A stretch of 64,000 nt of DNA from Calonectria ilicicola (taxonomy: Eukaryota > Ascomycota > Sordariomycetes > Hypocreales > Nectriaceae). Made by a program: the position numbers and the translations under genes. The notes below the pieces were generated by a model that was not told the origin of the DNA, did no database searches, and saw only the letters and a list, made by a program, of their open reading frames with translations. Below, piece by piece: positions 1 to 10,914 of this stretch (the stretch's first letter is position 1; each line of letters begins with the position of its first letter). The stretch spans positions 5,828,001 to 5,892,000 of the forward strand of contig CP085827.1 of NCBI GenBank assembly GCA_020809705.1, written 5' to 3'.

Positions 1-963
1 CAAGGAAAAATGAATAAGATGCAACAGAATTTGGTAGCACATCTCACAAAGTGTTTTCCTTCTGATGAATGGGAAAATCGCGATTTGTGGCGACAGTACT
101 TTCCTCACACACTTGCTTTATTGAAAAGATGCAAGAAAACAGGCAACAGCACATGTAAATTAGAATACCGGGTAGGTCGATGCCTATATATGGATGGACG
201 TATAAAAGAGGCAGTTGAGCGACTAGAGCATGTGGTTAAGATCCAGGAACAGGTGCTAGCAGAAGACCATCCAGATCAACTTGCATCCCAGCATAGGCTT
301 GCGCGAGCATATCATGCAAATGGCCAGGTCAAAGAGGCAGTTGAGCTACTAGAGCATGTAGTTAAGATCCGGGGACAGGTGCTAGCAGAAGACCATCCAG
401 ATCAACTTGCATCCCAGCATGGGCTTGCGGTTGCATATCATACAAATGGCCAGGTCAAAGAGGCAATTGAACTATTAGAGCCTGTGGTCAAGATCCGGGG
501 ACAGGTACTAGCAGAAGACCATCCGTCTCGACTTGCATCCCAGCATGAGCTTGCAGGTGCATATCATACAAATGGCCAGATCAAAGAGGCAGTTGAGCTA
601 TTAGAGCATGTGGTTAAGATCCAGGAACAGGTGCTAACAGAAGACCATCCGTCTCGACTTGCATCCCAGCATGAGCTTGCGAGTGCATATCATACAAATG
701 GCCAGATCAAAGAGGCAGTTGAGCTACTAGAGCATGTGGTTAGGATCCGGGGACGGGTGCTAGCAGAAGACCATCCGTCTCGACTTGCATCTCAGCATGA
801 GCTTGCGCGAGTATATCATGCAAATGGCCAGGTCAAAGAGGCAGTTAAGCTACTAGAGCATGTAGTTAAGATCCGAGAGCAGGTGCTAGTAGAGGGCCAT
901 CCGAATCGAATAGCATCAGAGCGGCTACTCTTGTATATGTGTAGTACCTATACTATATGTTGA
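1..963 (+). CDS. C-terminal TPR array of an NLR-like protein (5' end outside window)
   Basis: The frame is open from the left edge of the window and stops at TGA 961-963, so the first visible ATG (position 10) is probably internal. After a linker containing WENRDLWRQYFPH, a phrase typical of the region before the repeats in fungal NACHT/NB-ARC-TPR proteins, come six 42-residue units. Each has the pattern G-x-hKEAVELLEHVVKI...VLAEDHP...LASQHxLAxAYHANGQ, which is the kinesin-light-chain-like TPR_10/TPR_12 type. Units begin about every 126 bp (near 196, 322, 448, 574, 700 and 826) and are nearly identical in DNA, so the array expanded or was homogenised recently. The known role of such arrays is ligand or partner binding in heterokaryon-incompatibility or innate-immunity-like receptors. 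The effector and nucleotide-binding domains are not in the window, so the NLR assignment is an inference from the repeat type and the linker. Confidence 0.75.
   Translation, partial: QGKMNKMQQNLVAHLTKCFPSDEWENRDLWRQYFPHTLALLKRCKKTGNSTCKLEYRVGRCLYMDGRIKEAVERLEHVVKIQEQVLAEDHPDQLASQHRLARAYHANGQVKEAVELLEHVVKIRGQVLAEDHPDQLASQHGLAVAYHTNGQVKEAIELLEPVVKIRGQVLAEDHPSRLASQHELAGAYHTNGQIKEAVELLEHVVKIQEQVLTEDHPSRLASQHELASAYHTNGQIKEAVELLEHVVRIRGRVLAEDHPSRLASQHELARVYHANGQVKEAVKLLEHVVKIREQVLVEGHPNRIASERLLLYMCSTYTIC
196..915 (+). repeat. Six tandem 126-bp coding repeats (TPR units)
   Basis: The 126-bp unit recurs with only a few substitutions per copy. For example, the phrase coding for EDHPSRLASQHELA is identical in three consecutive copies, while the first two copies carry DHPDQLASQH instead. 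The last unit is the most diverged. The length is an exact multiple of 3, so copy-number changes keep the frame. Confidence 0.85.
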
Positions 964-2064
964 GTGGTATAAGAAAACTTGTATTGGTTCCAGCTTAGTG
1001 GCATTAAAGGGTACTTTAATTATAACAATAATAACCACTGTTAGTAATTGATGCCTTGATGTTTCCCACTTCACAGAATATCGCGTCTTAAAATAAATGA
1101 AACAACCTTACAGTTCCCTAGTGCGGAGATTTTAAATGCATTAATCACATATCAGGTCCCTACTAGACACCCCGCCCTCCGAGAAATATATACCACGAAT
1201 CAAACTGTTCAACCTTCTTTTTAGTCACTTTTCTCGTGAGCCTTAGCGCTCTGTTCCATGTACCCTGTTACCTTTTTTGTGCGTAGTTGAACTAGATTCT
1301 TTGAGAGGCATCGGATCCTCAATCGCACAAACACACCCCCTTGTGCACCAGACCTTGGTTTGCTCCAAATTCCAGGGGAATGTATCTATTCTAGTCTAAT
1401 AGTTAGCAAAGCTCAGATGCAAACCACGAAAGTTTCATTTATGTAGTGTCCATGGACCTCCTACGTAAGATAGCACGATCTTGTTGCATAACTGGCTAAC
1501 TTTCGGTCAGGACAGCCTTCGTTGCAGCAAAGTTTGTTGAGAATGTACCTAAATTTTGTCCCAATAGTAATTTCAATAAGTTCCAACAGAAATCACAGCG
1601 GCGATAACTATCAGCGTATTTTGACTTGTATACAAGTTCCTTTATCAACACCTTGTGCTTAGGCTCCGGGTTCTAATTCAGTGTTGCATATTCATGCGCG
1701 TGCGGAATCTGACTGCTGCTTTATATTATTCCATGGTTCGTCGAATGCAACATTTAGTTTTTATGGGCTTTAAACTTGGACTTTTGCAGTCTCCTTGTGG
1801 TCCCACTGGAGGATATGATCTTCAAGAATTCATTGGGCAAGATAGAGGATACAAATAATTTTTGATCGATGGCGCTGAACAGATGAGAAAGAAAGTTAAG
1901 AATGCAGTACAAGAGTCGACATTCAGCGGGACGTTGACAACATTAGAAATGATGTTAGCTTTAAATTTAATCACTTTTTAACTATCCTAATCAACCACGA
2001 CCAAACAATAAAATAATAACAAATCAACTCCAGACGTAAATATCATACACATGCAAAAGTACAA
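964..2064. other. Intergenic, 1.1 kb, AT-rich, no gene seen
   Basis: This is the convergent interval between the TPR gene and ARG8. Stops are frequent in all frames and I see no credible exon. The part just right of centre (about 1980-2040) is very A/T-rich with several AATAAA-like words and probably holds the ARG8 3' UTR and polyadenylation region on the minus strand. Confidence 0.6.
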
Positions 2065-3495
2065 TCATCGGGTAGATGCAATAGCAGCATCAAGAATATC
2101 AATACCCTTGTTAATCTCCTCGTCGGTGATGGTCAGGCTGGGGACGAATCGAAGAGTGTTGGTGCCGGCGGTGATGATGAGCAGGCCGCGCTCACGGGCG
2201 GCCTTGATAATGGGGGTGGGGTCCTCGGAGAGCTGGAGTCCAAGGATCAGACCGCGGCCACGAACTTCCTTAATGAGGTCGGGGTATGAAGCATGAAGCT
2301 CGGCGAATCGGTCCAGGAAGACCTCAGACTTAGCCAGGACTTCCTCCTGGAGGCCCTTGTCGGCAAGGCGGTTGACAATGTAGTGGGCCAGACGGGAAGC
2401 CAGGGGATTTCCACCAAAGGTGGTGCCGTGGTCACCGACCTTCATCTTGTCAGCGACATCCTGAGTAACAATGACGGCGCCAATGGGGAAGCCATTGCCA
2501 AGAGCCTTGGCGGTGGTCAGGACATCGGGGTGGGCCTCCTTGGGGAGGTTTCCATGGGCCCAGAAGGTGCCAGTTCGAGAAAGACCGCACTGGATCTCGT
2601 CGTAGATGAGAACGGCGCCGACCTCTCGGCAGCGCTTCGCCAAAGCGACCAGGAATTCATCTGTAGCAGCAATAAGACCACCCTCGCCCTGAATGGGCTC
2701 GACAATAACACCACAAGTCTTCTCCGTCACCAAGTCATTGATGGCGGCAACATCGTTGTAGATGCCGACCTTGAATCCTGGGACCATGGGGGCAAAGGGC
2801 TGCTGGTACTTGGGGTTGGGAGTGGCTGAGAGACTACCCATGGTTCGGCCGTGGAAACCGTTCTTGAAGGAGACAACCTCGAACTTCTCGCCCGAGGGGT
2901 CAACAACCTTGCCAGCCTTCCTAGCGAACTTGATGGCCGCCTCGTTGGCCTCAGCGCCCGAGTTGCAGATAAAGACGGAGGCGGCATTGTGCATAGCACC
3001 CGACTCGAGAGTCTTTTCGACGAGCAGCTTGGACAGAGCACCAGTCCAAGGGTTATAGTACAAGTTAGAAGCATGGACGAGTTCCTTGGCCTGTGAAAAA
3101 AAAAGTTGCAGCGGTTAGAATCAACGGACACGGAAAGGTTAATTTTTTTTTTGGTTTCAGAGTATGCCCACCTGCTCAGCCATAAGCCTAGTAAACTCGG
3201 GATCGCAGTGGCCGAGGCCGTTGACAGCAATGCCAGCGGTAAAGTCGAGGTACTTGCGGTCCTCAACATCCCAGAGCCATGAGCCCTGGCCCTTGACAAA
3301 TACGGGAGGCGGGCGAGCATAGGTGGCGACCATAAAGGGCGCATGCTCGTTGACAATGGCAGCGCTCTTGGAGTCCGGCGACGGGTCGGCATTTGGCAGC
3401 GAGGCCAGGCCGCGGCGGGCGATTCGGGGCCGGGCAACGACGGAGGCGCTGGCCAGAGGTGCCAATCGGCATCGCAGGGGGAGTCGTAGGGCCAT
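2065..3495 (-). CDS. ARG8: Acetylornithine aminotransferase, mitochondrial
   Basis: This enzyme uses pyridoxal phosphate to convert N-acetylglutamate semialdehyde and glutamate to N2-acetylornithine and 2-oxoglutarate in the mitochondrial arginine pathway. There are two exons, 3495-3172 and 3090-2065. The 81-bp intron (3171-3091, GTGGGC...CAG) follows ...MAEQ and the reading resumes with AKELVHASNLYYNPW. The product is 449 residues, the usual length for the family. The N-terminus is rich in Arg, Ala and Ser without acidic residues, as in a mitochondrial presequence. Class III aminotransferase signatures are clear: CNSGAEANEAAIKFARK, HGRTMGSLSAT, EPIQGEGG, IYDEIQCGLSRTGTFWAHG, and the PLP lysine in TTAKALGNGFPIG (about K303). 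The ATG at 3495 gives the presequence and fits fungal orthologues. The related ornithine aminotransferase is less likely because of the presequence and the overall wording. Confidence 0.95.
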
Positions 3496-4893
3496 GGCTT
3501 CGAGGGATGATCACCGCACAACGAGGGACGCGAGCTTTTGGCAAAGGAAAAGTGTCGAGTTGAGGTCCAGCGAGCTCAGAGCGTGGGGTGCGCGTGGAGA
3601 ATTATTTGAAGTTGCGCCTTTGTTATCGATAACGCTCCGCTATCGCAGCTGTGCGTCACTTTGGTACAGAGTCACCCACGGGGAGCTTGCTGTCGTCAAG
3701 CCAAGGGCGCATCACATGTGCATTCGACGCGGGATGTAGCAAGGGTAAACTCCCTGCCGCCCTGGCTGTGGTAGCCAATTGGAATTGACTTCATGTTTCT
3801 CAATCTCCGGTTATGCTTGGGTCGCAAAGACATAGCTACTAGTTCTGTATAATACAACCCTTGAAGGATTGTCCCCCCTCTCTCTGGTTTTTCCTACCAG
3901 TTCTGAACTGCTTAGTAAGAAAATAAAATATAAATTAAAATTAAATAAATAAATTAGATATATATTATATTTTTTATTTATTTATATTTAGGTTTTAACT
4001 TGATATTTTGAGCAGTTAAGTTCTATGACGCCTCATTGGAAACTGTGACTGAGGCACGATCTTTCAGGAGTTGCAGTATAAGTGGACGCCACACTGCTGC
4101 GATGCGCTGCGCCAGGAAAGCGACAATTGGAGAAAATACACAATCTAGGTATAAATTGAGTAATTCTAGCTTGAGTTCATTCACTTATAGAGATTCGTCT
4201 ATTTTAATTATACTCCTCTTTCTCATGCTTTCGCAGAGGTATTTGCGACGTGCCAAACATTACCTACCTCCATACCCACTGTCTTTAAAAAATAACCCCC
4301 ACCCAACACCCCATGCTTGCCACTGCTGGGGTCCATTATGACACAGCGGAATAAACTTACAGATGCAGTCTCGAAGAAAATATGCCAGGGTATGCCCTGG
4401 GTTTCGAGTCATTGTACCGCCCCATTCATTCCGTTAATAGGTAGCTAGTTCACCGCCAAACAGTGCCGGTATTCGTTGTCGATCCTACTCGGCATAAACC
4501 TCCGAGTTCTTACCGGAAAACTTATAGTTAGACCAAGAGGCTCACGGGATAGACCCAAATTGTTGCGATATTCAAAAAGAAACACAAAAAAGTACATGCA
4601 TGCATTAGTATACACCCAGCAAGTGCTAACCGCTGGTCCCCAAAACACCGGTTGTCTAACATGCGCCTGTCCCAGCGCATCCGTCTTGTCCAAGTCCACT
4701 CATTGCTACTGCTCAGTCTACCACATCGCTCGCGTCTCTGCCCACTGCCCCCACGCAATAACCTCAAAACGAGGGACCTTGCAGAAGTGCATTTGCACAA
4801 TAAAGGGATACCAGGCCTAAAGTGGTATAGCGAATCGCTAACATGTCCTTGTCCCAACCCGAATAAAAAAAAAGTCCATGACCCACTACGAAA
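3496..4893. other. Intergenic, 1.4 kb: ARG8 promoter side, AT tract, ATG27 3' side
   Basis: The ARG8 upstream region lies at 3496-3800. At about 3918-4010 there is a block made almost only of A and T. The part near 4400-4893 adjoins the Atg27 stop codon and is probably its 3' UTR. No credible coding exon was found. Confidence 0.55.
3918..4010. repeat. Extreme AT tract
   Basis: About 90 bp made almost only of A and T (AAATAAATAAATTAGATATATATTA-type wording) inside an otherwise normal intergenic region. It could be an old AT-mutated scar or a nucleosome-free or scaffold-binding tract. Confidence 0.6.
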
Positions 4894-6042
4894 TTAGACT
4901 GCGCTGTAGCCACCACGACTGCCAGTGCCTTGCACCGTGTTAAGAACCCGGCGAATCCAATCCTTCATGAGATATGGGATGTCGCGAATGCTGTCGCTGT
5001 GCGGAAGAAGATCCCATCCACGAGCACCGTAGCGGTTGTAGTTCAACCAGCTAGAAAACACCAAATAAGCAGCAATACCGAGGAACGCACTAGTGACCGA
5101 TTAGCATCTTCTCCTGGCTTGGAAACGGAGGGGGGAGGGGGAATACTCACAGAATAATGAACCAAGTAAAGAAGCCCCAGTGAGAACTATCATTATTGTT
5201 GTCGCCGCCCTTGTCATCTCCCTTATCATTTCGCTTCTCACAGGCGTGCTCAGTGTACCATGTCAAGCGGAGGACATCAACGTCTTTCTCAGGACCGTAA
5301 CCGTCCCAGATAAGAGCGGCATCCTCATTCTTCAGCTGGTGTTCCTTGGACGACTCTCCTTCGTCCTTGTCGCCATCCTTGTCGTCACCATCTTCCTTCT
5401 TCTCGTCCTCTCGAAGTCGCAGATTGGACCTTTTTTCGTATTTATCCTCCGAGACCCACTCACCCTCTGTACCAGTCTTGTTGGAGCAGATAAATTCGAC
5501 AACGGCCCTCTGCTCTCGGCGCTCCTTGACGGGGCCGCTCAGGGGATGTTTACCACCCTTGAGCACCAATCGTAGTCCCTCCTTCTGGGAGTCGGCGGTA
5601 GAATCGCTCGTTTTAAGTCTTGTCGCGGTATACTCGAACTGTGAACCTCCGTGGTTCTCTAGATTTCCAGCTATCGCTTTGATGGAAAGGATCTGATCGG
5701 TTTCGCCCTTAAGGAGATGGGAGATGCCGCAGACTGCATTATTTAGTTGGAGTCCTGAAACGTTGGCCAAGTGTGCCTACCTCTGGTGCCATTTGGGCAT
5801 TCCTCTCCCTTCTTCCCGATCTTCTTCAGCGGTTTGCAGATGTCCAGAGTGTATGTAGTGTTGATGTGCTCCTGGACACTGGCTTCGTAGCGCGTCGTCA
5901 CAACAGAGTGTGGACCGCCCAGCTTTGACAGATCAAAGCTGTGTCCTTCAATCAGGATATTTTCGCATGTTAGGGATGATAGGACCTGGGCTGGAGCGGC
6001 CAGCAGGGGGAGTAGAAGGGATGATAATTGCGGCCGATGCAT
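4894..6042 (-). CDS. ATG27: Autophagy-related membrane protein Atg27
   Basis: Atg27 is a type I membrane protein that cycles between Golgi, endosome, vacuole and the phagophore assembly site and supports Atg9 vesicle delivery. There are three exons: 6042-5781, 5733-5151 and 5089-4894. The introns are 47 bp (GTAGGC...GCAG) and 61 bp (GTGAGT...CTAG). The product is 346 residues. A signal peptide spans about residues 1-22, and the luminal part begins with SSLTCENILIEGHSFDLSKLGG, typical of the family. A variable acidic/lysine stretch (EKKEDGDDKDGDKDEGESS) lies in the middle. One transmembrane segment, at about 270-295, straddles the second intron (GFFTWFIIL / AFLGIAAYLVF). The tail has the conserved YNRYGARGWDLLPH and ends in GGYSAV; the terminal YSAV fits the known Yxx-hydrophobic sorting signal. 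It is in tandem with SPT20 and ARG8, each with its own promoter. Confidence 0.93.
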
Positions 6043-6780
6043 CGAGAGAGTAAATGGAGAAAACGAGGGACGATAAGGGTATTGTTGGCTATCACGGCCA
6101 AATCAGGGCGGAGGCGGATAAGTTCGGGTTTTCGCAGGAAACTTTTGTCAAGAAGATGAATCAACTTCCGTGCAAGGGTTCGCTGGTTTCGTCGAGGAAT
6201 TGTTGACGGGACGGGTCACGTTTGCCTGGAGCTATCACGGGTTTGGGAGAACATGACCAAGCTGCCTGTCAGAACGGTTGTGTCATTATGCACCAAGGTC
6301 CAACTAGTGCAGCACGTGACATACACGAGCCACGTTGGCCATGAAGCGCGTCATCTGTTCCCACCTGGTCAATCTGAGACACGAGAGCGCGTGCTAGTTC
6401 ATCAAGTAACCGAAAAGCAGCCGCCTGTTGATAAAATGTTCGGTGGGCTCAAATATCAAACATGGGCAACTCAATAATGGCGATTCCTTGTAAAACTTAT
6501 TCGTATGATACACAATTCCCAGTCTGATCCCTCAACACCATGCATGACCGTAGACGCTTCACCTCAAACATTAATGACCAAAGACCCCCCAAAGAAACGC
6601 ATTCGTAAAGTATCCCAGTCCTGAGTTGAAGAAATTCCGCGGGGTATAAAGCATCCATGCCCAAACTTGATAACCGATGCGTAATTGAATCACCAAAATT
6701 TGCCTTCACCAAAACTCCAGGCCCTCCTCCCGGCCAGATTCCGTCAACACGTTCCCATCACTAAGCGAGAAGCCTCATAT
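6043..6780. other. Intergenic, 0.74 kb between ATG27 and SPT20
   Basis: The left part is the ATG27 upstream region and the right part (about 6500-6780) is the likely SPT20 3' UTR. No supported gene or RNA was found. Confidence 0.6.
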
Positions 6781-7405
6781 TCACATTCCTTGATGGCCCA
6801 TCATCCCGTTCATCCCCTGCATCTGCTGCATTTGCTGCTGTTGCATCTGTTGCAGTTGCTGTTGCTGCTGTTGCTGCTGCATCATCATCTGCTGCTGCCT
6901 ACGCTGGACAATACTTTGCTGAACAAGCTGTTGTGCTTGGGCCAGTGACGTCTGCTTGACCTTTTCCAGTAGCTCCGGAGGAATGCGATCCAATGCTCCA
7001 TGTTTCGCAGCAAGGGTTTGGACCATCTTTTGATACAACAGTCTTGCCTGGTTCTGGATCTGCACTTGCACTGGAGTCATTTGCTGCTGGGGCTGCTGCT
7101 GAGGCTGCTGCTGGGTTTGCTGCTGTGCTTGTTGTTGCGCTTGCTGTTGCTGTTGCATTGCCGCAAGAGCCTGCAGGCTCATGTTATTACCATTCATCAT
7201 TTGACCACTAACTTGACGCTGCATAGGATTGCCCATTTGGCCGCCCATTTGACTCATGCGCGCCATCTGCTGCATCTGGGCTTGCATCTGAGGCGTCATT
7301 TGACGCATCTGCCCACCTCCTTGCATATTCTGAAGCTGCTGGGCATATTGTTGAGCGAGCTGCTGCTGGTTCATCATGCCACCTTGCTGTTGCTGCTGCT
7401 GCTGT

Positions 7406-7444
<39 letters not shown>

Positions 7445-9922
7445 GCTTGCTGCTGCTGCTGCTGTTGCTGCTGCATCAACATTTGCCGCTGCATGATTTG
7501 CATCATCTGCTGTTGTTGGGGCGTCATGGTCTGTCCATTCATGTTTCCGTTAGCAACCCCATTCTGGAGCGCCGCAAGTTGCTGCTGCTGGGCGATAGCT
7601 CGCTGCTGGGCAGCCATTTGGGCAATAAGCTGAGGATTGGCTTGGTTCATCGCCTGGGCGTTCATCATCATGGCTTGCGCCTGGCCCATTTGCGAGTTTT
7701 GAGTCATCATTGCAGGGGGTGGGCTGGCCTGGGTCATTCTAGGTGTCGCAGTCATTGCCTGCCTATTAATTGGAGTACCATGTGGGATGTTCGGCGTAGA
7801 ATTAGGTATGCGCGGTGTTCCGGAGGGATGGCTCTGTTGGCTTCCACGAGATGACATGTTGTGCGCCATCGGAACCGACATTGGATGGTTCTGAACAACC
7901 GATGAAGGTCGCGGTGGGCTGCCTGCCGCACCAGAATTTGTCGGTTGCATTGGTACGCTACCGACCATTGGTGAAGACATGTTTTGAGGAGTGCCTTGTC
8001 TCGCCACAGGAGAGGAGGCAGGGGGTTGGGAGATTTGGGCTTGGAAGCGCGGCTGGGCTTGAGCCTGGATAGTAGTGGGCGCGGGAGTAGGAGTGGGCGC
8101 CGATGTAGTAGCCCCATTGGTCATACCGTTCGCCATACCGTTTGCCATGCCATTGGCCATACCATTCGCCATGTTATTTGCCATAGGAGGGTTTGGTGTA
8201 GGATGAGCATGTTGTTGTGGCTGTGGAGGTTGTCTTTGGACGGTGTTTTGGTTGCTTGGAGTAGCCGCTGCCGCACGAGCTCGTTGTGCTTCAGCTTGTC
8301 GTTGAGCAGCCTCCCTCGCTGCAGCCTCCCTTCTTGTACGCTCCTGTTCCGCAGCTTGTTGTCTCTGGGCTTGGAGCAATGCTTCTTGCTGCTGCTGTCT
8401 CTGCTGTTGTAACCGCCGGTCATTTTCTTGCTGCTTGATCTTCTCCTGCTCCTTCTTCTCGGCGTGCTCGCGTTTGATGTCTTCGATAACTTTAAATCGC
8501 TCAAATCTAGGATCAAATGTTGCCGCGCTTGTCTGAGCATTACCATCTGCTGTTCCACCGCTCTGGCCACCAGTGACGTTGGACAAGCGTTCATCCAAGA
8601 CAAGCATGTAACGTTCTTGCTCTGCTGCTGCCGCTTCATCGGCCGCCATCTCTGCCACAGTCCTCTTCCTAGTCTTGGGCTGCGGTGGTGCGTCGGCATG
8701 CTTAGGATGTGACATTGCGTCAAGAAGCACAATCGTTTCCTCCACAGTCTTGGTTGGTTCCAGCATTAAGGGAGCATTGGTAGCTAGCAAAATCTGGCCT
8801 TCAGCCTCGTGGATGTTACTACCATCCAATTCCATCTTTTCCCGCTTTTGCCGCTTAGCTGGCGGTGGCATGCTCGCGGCAGTTGGCGTTGGCGGGACCA
8901 TAGATATTGGAGTGGAGGGCGGTATTAGGCTAGGGGCGGCCCCATCGTTGGCTCCCCGTGGGGTTGAAGCCTTGATTAGAAGATCCATTTGCAGGCTTTC
9001 GGGGGTAGGATGCAGCACAACAGTGAACACTTTTGGCTTTTTAGGCGTCTTGTCATTCTGGGTGTCAGAATTGCCCGCAGGGTGGTTTTCCTTGTCCTTT
9101 TCTTCCACCAATTTCTCCTTTGATTCCTCTTCGGCTTTAACAGAAGCATCTGCACTTGACAGACTTTCTTTAGGGAACGGAACATAGGGAGAAGGTGTCA
9201 GATACTGATTGTAGTTGTGAATTGATGATGTGACCACGGTGCTTGTTGTGGAGGTGGGTCGGGCAACATCTTTTGCCGCCTTAACAATGGATTTATGGTC
9301 GTGAACTTGAACTATGAGGCACCCATCATAAAACGGTACACCGCCCTCAATAAAGTAAGACAGTAAATCGTGGGGGACCGTACGACTCCTGACATGGTCA
9401 AGAAAGAGCTTCATCGGCGACTTGTATTGGAAGGTGCCATCTTGATTGTCGAATCTAAAGTGGGTTGGGTGCATATGAACTATCAAGGATGGAGGGCTTC
9501 CGGCATGTTTCTTTAAAATATACGAATCCGTAACAACTGCGAGAATATTAGGATACTTGGTCACGTCAAAGTGCAGAGTCCAAGGCCATACCATAAGGTG
9601 GGGGCTCCTTATCATGCGTTGTGGTGTCGGCAGCCAGGGATGCTGAACGGAGCCCAGCACTATTCCTCGAGTTCCTTCCTTGAACTTGTGATAATGTTTC
9701 TCGGCGTACTCGGTTTACCGGTCGGACGGTTGACGCGGTTATAGATCGCTCGCTTGCGGAGTGCGGCTGTTTCGCGCTCAATGGAGGTTTCTTGGCCGAC
9801 ATTGAAGGAGATGGTGAGTTTTTTGCAGAAGGAATGGCGCCATTCGTTTGTATACCAGCCGGAACTGGACGTTTGATTTTGTTGGCGGTGTTCTGATGGA
9901 TTACGGGTCCAACGGGCGCCAT
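6781..9922 (-). CDS. SPT20: SAGA complex subunit Spt20, glutamine-rich
   Basis: Spt20 is an architectural subunit of the SAGA histone acetyltransferase co-activator in the nucleus. There are two exons, 9922-9592 and 9536-6781, with a 55-bp intron (GTATGG...GCAG); the product is 1028 residues. The intron restores the family sequence from ...KEPPPY to VVTDSYILKKHAGSPPSLIV. The Spt20 domain (about 105-195) includes HPTHFRFDNQDGTF, YKSPMK and PFYDGCLIVQVHDHK, which are diagnostic. After it come a region with LLDAMSHPKHADAP..KTRKRTVAEMAADEAAAAEQERYMLVLDE, a coiled, Gln/Arg/Ala-rich stretch, and a long low-complexity tail. The tail has a MANG repeat, polyglutamine (about residues 790-830) and many QM/MQ blocks. 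The size is large but normal for filamentous fungi, where the tail is expanded. The ATG at 9922 is the first in frame. Confidence 0.93.
7384..7490 (-). repeat. CAG/CAA polyglutamine tract in SPT20
   Basis: The plus strand shows an almost unbroken run of CTG/TTG triplets, read on the minus strand as mixed CAG/CAA Gln codons interrupted once by GCA (Ala). Codon mixing makes it less slippery than a pure CAG run. The same triplets create long, artificial Leu- and Cys-rich frames on the opposite strand. Confidence 0.9.
8122..8181 (-). repeat. Five 12-bp tandem repeats coding M-A-N-G/N in SPT20
   Basis: Units of 12 bp (8122-8133, 8134-8145, 8146-8157, 8158-8169, 8170-8181) differ at wobble positions and encode Met-Ala-Asn-Gly-like tetrapeptides in the disordered tail of Spt20. 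Differences between copies are largely synonymous. Confidence 0.8.
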
Positions 9923-10914
9923 GGTGTCGGGATGACACTGCGCAGCGAGCGCAGTAAAAAGTGATGCTTATTCTGGAGCTTTCTTTATTCGGCCGATGGT
10001 AATCAAATCGTTGATTTACGGCGCAAACATGGATGTAAGATTCGCAATGGCGCGACGCGGAAGCCGGGATCGGATCGGATGTTGATTGCGTTGGTCGCAC
10101 GTCGCCTCTTTATGCGGAGAAGTCGTGATGACCAAGGCGCGAGTTGTCCAGTACGGCGCGGGTTAGATGAAGTAGTGATAATCCATGGACAGATGTCAGG
10201 ATAATGCGAGACACGCCACCATGGGTCATGCCCTGTGAGGATCGCGCGATGGACTTGAAGTCGGACGTCCGTTGATGCAGTACCTCGAATGTCGCTGCAT
10301 CACGGGTGCGGCTCCTGGCCTGAGGCTGCGGAACGCTTTGAGCAGAGTCACGTGATCGCGTCACGACCAAAAGAGATGAAGGTACCAGAGCTGACAGATG
10401 AAGGAATAGGCGGGGCAAAAGCCAAAGCCGCAGGAATTCAAAAAGGAAATCTGGAAATAGTGAAAGAATATTTCAAAAATCAGCAGATTGATTCAGAACC
10501 ATTATCGGCCAATTCCGAGATTGAATATTGAACTTCCTATAACCTCCGCCCATATTATTTGTATACTCTTGACCCCAAGTCCACATAAGCAAAGACCAAA
10601 GCATGGTACAGGGCTTTAACTTTGGCCGCGATGCAGACGAAAACAACATCGGGTATGATTAAGCTTATAGCAACGATATTCCCCAATGGCTGACTTCGCA
10701 TGTATTCTTTCATTAATTCCGAGCTATCTGTAAGCAGACCGCGCCTACCACATTGTGGAAAATGTATCATACAGGCATGCAAATTCGAAGGGAGAAAGAA
10801 AGTTGGGAAATAAAATCCTTGGTAAACCCGTATTTCCAACTTTACGGTTCATATACTAAACAACAGCAAACTCATGGTATCTTTGGCCAAGTCCGTTAGA
10901 ACTCGAACTAGCCA
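9923..10914. other. Intergenic, 1 kb between SPT20 and the Pex22-like gene
   Basis: This is the SPT20 promoter/leader (about 9923-10300) and the 3' side of the next minus-strand gene (about 10550-10914). Small frames occur on both strands but none has family features or splice logic. Confidence 0.55.

Noticed and set aside
2293..2829. 178-codon plus-strand frame
   Set aside because: It is antisense to the conserved ARG8 second exon; no family wording.
7000..7854. Long plus-strand Leu/His-rich frame, and a Cys-rich frame at 7376-7633
   Set aside because: Both are the antisense of the CAG/CAA-rich tail of SPT20. Composition is dictated by the triplet repeat.
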